Assembly: GCA_052145775.1 (NCBI GenBank)
Contig: JBKQNY010000066.1
Coordinates: 1-10,878, forward strand
DNA from: CAVYPR01 sp052145775
Lineage (GTDB): Bacteria; Actinomycetota; Acidimicrobiia; Acidimicrobiales; RAAP-2
DNA length: 10,878 nucleotides
Direction of reading: 5' to 3'
Shown here piece by piece: positions 6,299 to 10,878 of this stretch. The notes under the pieces are model-generated. The model was not told the origin of the DNA and made no database searches. It was given only the letters and a program-made list of their open reading frames with translations. Each line of letters begins with the position of its first letter. The first letter of the stretch is position 1. The position numbers were made by a program, and so were the translations under genes.

Positions 6299-6304
6299 AT
6301 GCTA
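6299..6304 (-). promoter_or_regulatory. Candidate -10 box of the protease gene
   Basis: The minus-strand hexamer is TAGCAT, identical to the candidate -10 of the lipoprotein gene at 646-651. It would give a leader of about 50 nt. No clear -35 is seen. It implies the protease has its own promoter and is not simply part of the pyrE operon. Confidence 0.4.
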
Positions 6305-6308
6305 CCGG

Positions 6309-6330
6309 GACCCCTTCGCCGTCCGGGGTC
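6309..6330 (-). terminator. Stem-loop after pyrE, candidate end of the purF-purM-pyrE operon
   Basis: GACCCC (6309-6314) and GGGGTC (6325-6330) pair across a 10-nt loop, 15 nt past the pyrE stop and just before the candidate protease -10. There is no T-tract. Position supports a terminator, but the stem is short. It could instead be an upstream regulatory site of the protease promoter. Confidence 0.35.
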
Positions 6331-6345
6331 GGCGGAGGCGGTCCC

Positions 6346-6912
6346 TCAGGCCCCGTCGAAGGGGAAGCCGAGATCGGGGGCGCCCACCAGCGCCCGGAAG
6401 GAGAGCCCCTCGGCGGCGGCCATCGCCGCGGCCGTCCCGCCCCGGTCGACCACGGCCACCAGCAGCACCGGCTCGGCCCCGGCCGCCCGCACGGCCCTTG
6501 CGGCCTCGAGGAGGGAGGTGCCCCGCGTGGTGGTGTCCTCGGTGACGACCACCCGGTCGCCCGGGTCGAGGGCACCGGCGATCCGCCCGCCGGCACCGTG
6601 GTCCTTCTCCTCCTTGCGCACGCTGAAGGCCTTGAGCAGCCGGCCCCGCGTGGCGGCCACCCCGGCGGTGACGAACGCCACCGGGTCGGCCCCCATGGTG
6701 AGCCCCCCGATCGCCGTGGCGTCGTCGGGCACCACCGAGAGCACGGCATCGGCCACCAACACCATCGCCTCGGGCCGGCAGACCGTCTGCTTGGAGTCGA
6801 TGAACCAGCTGCTGCGGCGGCCGGATTTGAGGACGAACTCTCCCTTGCGCACCGAGTGGGCGAGGATGTGGTCGCGCAGTTCGGGGAAGGCGGTCGCCAC
6901 CTCGTCGCTCAC
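6346..6912 (-). CDS. pyrE: Orotate phosphoribosyltransferase
   Basis: A 188-aa enzyme converting orotate and PRPP to orotidine 5'-monophosphate and pyrophosphate, the fifth step of de novo pyrimidine synthesis, in the cytoplasm as a dimer. Family marks: FVLKSGRRSSWFID near the N-terminus (27-40), the flexible catalytic loop RKEEKDHGAGG (99-109) with its lysines, and the type I PRPP-binding motif VVVTEDTTTRGTS (121-133). The length is near the lower end for PyrE. I place the start at the GTG at 6912 because its sequence overlaps the purM stop (GTGA) and the protein then begins where PyrE proteins begin. The same frame stays open well upstream inside purM, but that extension has no homology I recognise. 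Last gene of the purF-purM-pyrE operon. Its presence in a purine operon is a notable context. Confidence 0.93.
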   Translation of the reverse strand: MSDEVATAFPELRDHILAHSVRKGEFVLKSGRRSSWFIDSKQTVCRPEAMVLVADAVLSVVPDDATAIGGLTMGADPVAFVTAGVAATRGRLLKAFSVRKEEKDHGAGGRIAGALDPGDRVVVTEDTTTRGTSLLEAARAVRAAGAEPVLLVAVVDRGGTAAAMAAAEGLSFRALVGAPDLGFPFDGA

Positions 6913-7970
6913 CCCAGCACCACCACTCCCGAACCGGCCACCACCGCTCCCACCACGCCGGCCGGGCAGCCGGCGGCGGCCACCGCGGCCACCACCTCGT
7001 CGGCGGCGGCGGCGTCCACGCAGAGCACGAAGCCGAGCCCGAGGTTGAACACCCTGTCCATCTCGGCCTGGTCCACCGGGCCGAGGCGGGCGATCTCGGT
7101 GAAGATCCGCGGCACCTCCCACGACGAGCGATCCAGCGTCGCGTCGAGGTCGGCCGGCAGCACCCGGGCCAGGTTGCCGACGATGCCCCCGCCGGTGATG
7201 TGGGCCCCGGCGTGGACCTTCTCGCCCGCCGCCGAGAGCGCGGCCAGCACCGCTCTCGTGTAGACGACCGAGGGCCGGAGCAGCTCGTCGGCGAGGGAGT
7301 GGTCGGCCCCGGGCCAGGCCGGTCCAAAGAGGTCCAGGGCGGCGCGTTCGATGAGCACGTGGCGGGCGAGAGTGTAGCCGTTGGACCGCAGTCCCGGCGA
7401 GGCCAGGCCCACCAGGGCGTCGCCCGCCCGGACCCGCTCGGGCCCGAGAACGGCGTCGCGCTCGACGACGCCCACGGCGAACCCGGCCAGGTCGAGGTCG
7501 TCGGCGCCCATCACCCCGGGGTGCTCGGCGGTCTCCCCGCCGAGCAGCGCACAACCCGCCTGGCGGCACCCTTCGGCCACGCCGGCCACCACCCGCTCCA
7601 CCTCTTCGGGGACGAGCTTGCCCACGGCCAGGTAGTCGAGGAGGAAGAGCGGTTCGGCCCCGGTGCACAGCAAGTCGTCCACGCACATAGCCACCAGGTC
7701 CACGCCGATCGTGTCGTAGCGGCCGGTGGCCCGGGCCACCGCCAGCTTGGTCCCCACGCCGTCGGTCGACGAGACGAGCACCGGTTGGCGCCACCGCCCG
7801 GGGTCGAGCGCGAACAGGCCGCCGAAGCCGCCGATCGAGCCGAGGACCTCGGGCCGGGCGGTGGAGGCCACGACCGCCTTCAGCCGCTCGACGGCGGCGT
7901 CCCCCGCGGCGATGTCCACCCCCGACCCGGCATAGGTGGCTGGGACCCGGTCACCGTCGGGCGAGACCAC
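6909..7970 (-). CDS. purM: Phosphoribosylformylglycinamidine cyclo-ligase (AIR synthetase)
   Basis: A 353-aa enzyme that uses ATP to close the imidazole ring of FGAM, giving AIR, the fifth step of de novo purine synthesis; it acts as a dimer in the cytoplasm. Motifs run in the family order: YAGSGVDI (13-20), STDGVGTK (68-75), DDLLCTGAEPLFLLDY (98-113), GGETAEHPG (144-152), SPGLRSNGY (181-189), HITGGGIVGNL (247-257) and FNLGLGF (298-304). The histidine in GGETAEHPG is the form I know from mycobacterial PurM. The start is a GTG at 7970, only 5 nt after the purF stop; no better in-frame start precedes the conserved YAG-GVD segment. Its stop overlaps the pyrE start, so translation of the three genes is probably coupled. 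Confidence 0.96.
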   Translation of the reverse strand: MVSPDGDRVPATYAGSGVDIAAGDAAVERLKAVVASTARPEVLGSIGGFGGLFALDPGRWRQPVLVSSTDGVGTKLAVARATGRYDTIGVDLVAMCVDDLLCTGAEPLFLLDYLAVGKLVPEEVERVVAGVAEGCRQAGCALLGGETAEHPGVMGADDLDLAGFAVGVVERDAVLGPERVRAGDALVGLASPGLRSNGYTLARHVLIERAALDLFGPAWPGADHSLADELLRPSVVYTRAVLAALSAAGEKVHAGAHITGGGIVGNLARVLPADLDATLDRSSWEVPRIFTEIARLGPVDQAEMDRVFNLGLGFVLCVDAAAADEVVAAVAAAGCPAGVVGAVVAGSGVVVLG

Positions 7971-7975
7971 TCGGG

Positions 7976-9475
7976 TCAGACCCCGGGGAACGCCGCTTGG
8001 AGGGCCGCCTCGGGCCCGAGCCGCTCGGGGTCGGCGGCGCCGGCACCGCCGGGGAGCGGGGCCATGGTCGCCCCGTTCAACCCCCGCAGGGACACCGGCA
8101 CCGGCACCGGGTAGTGGCCGGTCAGGCAGGCGTCGCAGAACCCGCCGCCGGGGACCCCGATCGCCCTCTTCAGGTTCTCCAGGCTGATGTAGGCCAGCGA
8201 GTCCACCCCGAGGTGGCGCTCGATCTCGGGCAGGGTGTGGTTGGCCGCCATGAGCTCACCGAGGTCCGGCGTGTCGATCCCGAAGAAGCAGGGCCACTTG
8301 AACGGGGGGGACGAGATCCGCAGGTGCACCTCGACGGCGCCGGCGTCGCGCAGCATGGCCACCACGGCCCGGGCCGTCGTGCTGCGCACGATCGAGTCGT
8401 CCACCACCACCAGGCGCTTGCCGGCGATGTTGTCGCGCAGCGGGTTGAGCTTGCGCCGGACGGTGTTCATCCGGGTCTGCTGGTCGGGGTCGATGAAGGT
8501 GCGGGCGATGTAGCGGTTCTTCACCAGCCCCTGGCCGTAGGGGATGTTGCTGCGGCGGGCGTAGCCCTCGGCCGCCGGGACGCCCGAGTCGGGGACGCCC
8601 ATGACGAGGTCCGCCTCCACCGGGGCCTGCTCGGCCAGCAGCTCGCCCATCCGGCGCCGGGTGCCGTGGACCTCGCGGCCGTAGAGCTTGGCGTCGGGCC
8701 GGGCGAAGTAGACGAACTCGAAGATGCACAGCCGGGGCTCGACCCGGCCGGGGGGGAAGACCTGCTCTGAGCGCACACCGTCCTCGTCGATGGTGACCAG
8801 CTCCCCGGGGTCGAGCTCGCGCACGAAGGTGGCCCCGATGACGTCGAGGGCGGGGGTCTCCGAGGCCAGCACCCACCCCTCGGGCGCCTCGGCCGGGCCC
8901 AGCCGCCCCAGGCACAGCGGCCGGAACCCCTGGGGATCGCGCACGCCGTAGAGGCGGCCGGCGTCGAGCAGGACCAGCGAGAAGGCCCCCTCCACCCCGG
9001 GGAGGACCGCCCGCAGGGCCCGGCGAAGCGCGTCGGCGTCGGGGTTGTGGGGAAAGGCCTGGGCCAGCAGCTCGGCCACCACGTCGCTGTCGGTCCCCAC
9101 GAGCCCCGGCAGCATCCCGGCCTCCTCGGCCAGGGCGGCGGTGTTGGTGAGGTTCCCGTTGTGGCCGAGGGCGAAGCCGGCCCGGCCCACCGGGCGGTAC
9201 ACCGGCTGGGCGGCCATCCAGTCCGAGGAGCCGTGGGTCGAGTAGCGGGTGTGGCCGATGGCCAGGTGGCCGGAGAGGCCCGAGAGGGTCCGCTCGTCGA
9301 AGACCGCGGTCACCAGGCCCATGTCCTTCACGACGGTGATGGTCTCGCCGTCGCTGACCGCCATCCCGGCGGACTCCTGGCCACGGTGCTGCAGTGCGTA
9401 GATGCCATCGAAGGTGAGGTGCGCCACACCCCTGTGGGGTGCGAAGACTCCGAAGACCCCGCAGGCTTCCTTCAC
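7976..9475 (-). CDS. purF: Amidophosphoribosyltransferase (glutamine PRPP amidotransferase)
   Basis: A 499-aa enzyme that transfers ammonia from glutamine to PRPP, forming phosphoribosylamine, the committed step of purine synthesis. The N-terminal Ntn-type glutaminase domain has nucleophile C5 (KEACGVFG), which must be freed by removing a short propeptide, and RGQESAG and GHNGNLTN. The C-terminal phosphoribosyltransferase domain has PRPP motif VVVDDSIVRSTT (356-367), in which S365 replaces the usual glycine. C250, C396, C447 and C450 match the [4Fe-4S] ligands of the Bacillus-type enzyme. I chose the GTG at 9475; a GTG at 9502, with GGAG upstream, would add nine residues of propeptide and cannot be excluded. 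The frame stays open to 9727, but that would run into the divergent PHP gene. First gene of purF-purM-pyrE. Confidence 0.95.
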   Translation of the reverse strand: MKEACGVFGVFAPHRGVAHLTFDGIYALQHRGQESAGMAVSDGETITVVKDMGLVTAVFDERTLSGLSGHLAIGHTRYSTHGSSDWMAAQPVYRPVGRAGFALGHNGNLTNTAALAEEAGMLPGLVGTDSDVVAELLAQAFPHNPDADALRRALRAVLPGVEGAFSLVLLDAGRLYGVRDPQGFRPLCLGRLGPAEAPEGWVLASETPALDVIGATFVRELDPGELVTIDEDGVRSEQVFPPGRVEPRLCIFEFVYFARPDAKLYGREVHGTRRRMGELLAEQAPVEADLVMGVPDSGVPAAEGYARRSNIPYGQGLVKNRYIARTFIDPDQQTRMNTVRRKLNPLRDNIAGKRLVVVDDSIVRSTTARAVVAMLRDAGAVEVHLRISSPPFKWPCFFGIDTPDLGELMAANHTLPEIERHLGVDSLAYISLENLKRAIGVPGGGFCDACLTGHYPVPVPVSLRGLNGATMAPLPGGAGAADPERLGPEAALQAAFPGV

Positions 9476-9534
9476 CGTCGGCCCTCTGTCCCCCGATCTC
9501 ACTCCATGGCTCCGGCGCACACCGGGCGCGCCAG

Positions 9535-9549
9535 GCCAGGGACCCTGGC
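9535..9549. promoter_or_regulatory. 15-bp palindrome between purF and the divergent PHP gene, operator candidate
   Basis: GCCAGGG and CCCTGGC are perfect 7-bp inverted arms around a single central A. The site is about 60 nt upstream of the purF start and 62 nt upstream of the PHP start, in the only intergenic region shared by both promoters. Size and symmetry fit a dimeric repressor site. It does not look like the PurR boxes I know from Escherichia coli or Bacillus, so the regulator is unknown. Confidence 0.4.
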
Positions 9550-9596
9550 AACTGTCACTCCAGTGTCGCACAGCAAGCCCCCCGGCCACACACCGG

Positions 9597-9602
9597 TAAC
9601 GT
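9597..9602 (+). promoter_or_regulatory. Candidate -10 box of the PHP gene
   Basis: TAACGT fits TANNNT and ends 9 nt before the GTG at 9612. No Shine-Dalgarno sequence lies upstream of that GTG, so a leaderless or nearly leaderless mRNA is plausible. No convincing -35 is visible. Confidence 0.35.
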
Positions 9603-9611
9603 TCGGGCACC

Positions 9612-10454
9612 GTGATCGACCTGCACACCCACTCCACCTGCTCCGACGGGACCGACCCCCCCGAGCGGATCGCCGAGCTGGCCGCCGCCGCCGGGTGCTC
9701 GGCGGTCGCCCTCACCGACCACGACACCCTGGCCGGGATCGGCCCCGCCCGCCGCCGGGCCGAAGAGCTCGGGATCCGGCTGGTCGGGGGGTGCGAGGTC
9801 TCGTGCGCCTTCGGGGAGCACAGCGCCCACGTGCTGGTCTACTTCGTCGAGGACGGCGAGGGACCCCTCCAAGAGGAGCTGGCCCGCCTGCGCCACGACC
9901 GCGTGGAGCGCAACCGCAACCTGGTCCGGCGACTGTCCGACCTGGGCATCCCGATCACCTACGACGAGTTGGTGGCGGAGGCCTCCGGCGAGGAGAGCGT
10001 CGGCCGGCCCCACGTGGCCGCCGTGCTGGTCCGCCACGGGGCGGCCGAGTCGATCCCCGACGCCTTCGACCGCTGGCTGGCCGAGGGCCGGCCCGCCTAC
10101 GTCCCCAAGGCCCGGGTCACCCCGGCCGAGGTCGCCGCCCTGGCCCGGCGCTCGGGAGGGGTGACCGTCCTCGCCCACCCCCTCACCCTCGGGCTGTCGG
10201 CGTCCGAGCTCGCCTCGGCCGTGGCCGAGCTGGCCGGGGCCGGGTTCGCCGGCATCGAGTCCCTCTACGGCCGCTACACCCGCGACCAGCGGGCGCAGCT
10301 GGTCGAGCTGGCGAGGCGGCACGGCCTCGTGGCCACCGGCGGCTCCGACTACCACGGCACGGTGAAGGCCGACCTCTCGGTCGGGACCGGGCAGGGGGAC
10401 CTGCGCGTGCCCGACGACGTCCTCGAAGAGCTGACCGCCCGCCGGCCGGCCTGA
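9612..10454 (+). CDS. PHP-domain phosphoesterase (RNase AM / YciV-like)
   Basis: A 280-aa metal-dependent phosphoesterase of the PHP family (COG0613 type). Metal-ligand motifs are complete: DLHTHSTCSDGT (3-14; H5, H7, D12), LTDHDT (34-39; H37), E62 in GGCEVS, H73, GRPH (H134), LAHP (H189) and GSDYHG (244-249; D246, H248). This arrangement suits a three-metal site. The closest family I know is E. coli YciV (RNase AM), which acts on nucleoside 3',5'-bisphosphates and on 5' ends of short RNA; the assignment to that activity is inference. The start is GTG at 9612, directly giving MIDLHTHS with no room for an N-terminal extension. It sits between purL (convergent, 20-nt gap) and purF (divergent). 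A link to nucleotide metabolism fits the context. Confidence 0.9.
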   Translation: MIDLHTHSTCSDGTDPPERIAELAAAAGCSAVALTDHDTLAGIGPARRRAEELGIRLVGGCEVSCAFGEHSAHVLVYFVEDGEGPLQEELARLRHDRVERNRNLVRRLSDLGIPITYDELVAEASGEESVGRPHVAAVLVRHGAAESIPDAFDRWLAEGRPAYVPKARVTPAEVAALARRSGGVTVLAHPLTLGLSASELASAVAELAGAGFAGIESLYGRYTRDQRAQLVELARRHGLVATGGSDYHGTVKADLSVGTGQGDLRVPDDVLEELTARRPA

Positions 10455-10474
10455 GCCGCCCGGACGCGGCCCTC

Positions 10475-10878
10475 CTAGCGCGCCAGCACCTCGCCCAGGG
10501 CCCGGGGCAGGGCGCCCGCCTGGGCCTCTTCCATCTCCTCCACCCCGAGGTCGACCAGCCCCGGCACGACCAGCCGCCCGCCGCCGGCCCGTCCGAGCAC
10601 CGACGCCTCCACCCCGGCGGCCGCCGCCCGGTCGACCAGCTCACCGGGACGGTCGGTGGCCGCCACCACCCGCGAGGGGAGCTCGCAGAAGAGCTCGCGG
10701 TGGCCGTCGAACACCGACTCGACGACCAGGCCCGCACCCGAGCGGACCGCCATCTCGGCCAGGGTCACCCCGAGGCCGCCGGCCGACACGTCGTGCACCC
10801 CGGTGCACAGGCCCTCGCCGCCGGCCAGGGTCTCGTCCACCACCCCGGCCACCAGGTCGACCAGCCGGCGGTGGGCGT
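10475..10878 (-). CDS. purL: Phosphoribosylformylglycinamidine synthase subunit PurL (C-terminal part, partial)
   Basis: The last 133 or so codons of a gene entering from the right edge, ending with TAG at 10477-10475. PurL uses ATP and ammonia (from PurQ) to convert FGAR to FGAM, the step just before PurM. The recognisable mark is HDVSAGGLGVTLAEMAV, the conserved C-terminal ATP-binding segment of PurL, followed by 'ESVFDGHRELFCELPSRVV' and 'GVEASVLGRAGG', all in the usual order and spacing. The reading frame is open to the window edge, so the start is outside. It lies on the same strand as purF-purM-pyrE, as in many actinobacterial purine clusters, but the PHP gene intervenes in the opposite direction. 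No hairpin is seen in the 20-nt gap between the two stop codons. Confidence 0.93.
   Translation of the reverse strand, partial: AHRRLVDLVAGVVDETLAGGEGLCTGVHDVSAGGLGVTLAEMAVRSGAGLVVESVFDGHRELFCELPSRVVAATDRPGELVDRAAAAGVEASVLGRAGGGRLVVPGLVDLGVEEMEEAQAGALPRALGEVLAR

Noticed and set aside
5629..7263. A 544-codon plus-strand open frame spanning protease, pyrE and purM
   Set aside because: It runs antisense through three genes with conserved products, and its predicted protein is low-complexity Gly/Arg/Pro-rich. A shadow of high G+C.
6346..7794. A 482-codon minus-strand frame that would fuse a long N-terminal part to PyrE
   Set aside because: The upstream part is the alternative frame of purM and is Arg/Gly-rich without homology. 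Homology to PyrE begins right at the GTG that overlaps the purM stop, so the true start is 6912.
9476..9727. An N-terminal extension of PurF reaching back to 9727
   Set aside because: It would overlap the start of the divergent PHP gene, places the nucleophile cysteine about 88 residues in, and shows no conserved sequence. Starts at 9475 or 9502 fit the family.

Overview
The window is very G+C-rich chromosomal DNA from an actinobacterium, probably of the class Acidimicrobiia or a close relative. The evidence is the GTG-rich start codons, a PurM with the actinobacterial GGETAEHPG variant, a Cys/[4Fe-4S]-type PurF, and a secreted protein ending in 'GYWLVGSDGG-FAFG'-type repeats, which I associate with that class. 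The assignment is inference from motifs, not from a search.

Left part (1-1100): the left edge cuts the 5' end of an unidentified minus-strand gene with a strong ribosome-binding site, possibly a transposase. A small minus-strand lipoprotein gene follows (214-639). Then come two plus-strand tRNA genes, tRNA-Asp(GUC) and tRNA-Phe(GAA). A 14-bp hairpin that begins right after the encoded CCA of tRNA-Asp separates them. tRNA-Phe has an atypical T-loop with A at position 54.

Middle (1099-6243, minus): one very large secreted protease gene of about 1714 aa. It has a signal peptide, a pro-kumamolisin activation domain and a complete S53 (sedolisin) catalytic domain. These are followed by three alternating modules of an unnamed beta-type domain plus a Big-1-like Ig domain, a (TKPA)5 linker, and a C-terminal block of six repeats that could form a six-bladed beta-propeller. 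A perfect Shine-Dalgarno sequence places the start at 6243. The gene uses the threonine codon ACA far more than its neighbours do.

Right part (6346-10878): nucleotide biosynthesis. purF, purM and pyrE form a compact minus-strand operon, with a 5-nt gap between purF and purM and a GTGA overlap between purM and pyrE. PurF makes phosphoribosylamine from PRPP, PurM closes the imidazole ring (AIR), and PyrE uses PRPP to make OMP, so one operon holds two PRPP-consuming enzymes from the purine and pyrimidine pathways. The 3' end of purL (FGAM synthase) enters from the right edge on the same strand. A plus-strand PHP-family phosphoesterase gene sits between purL and purF, convergent with purL and divergent from purF. 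The purF/PHP intergenic region holds a 15-bp palindrome that could be an operator.

I found no CRISPR array, phage module or clearly new defence system. The most unusual items are the protease architecture and codon use, the tRNA-Phe T-loop with the inter-tRNA hairpin, a Gly-to-Ser change in the PurF PRPP loop, and the interrupted purine cluster with pyrE attached.
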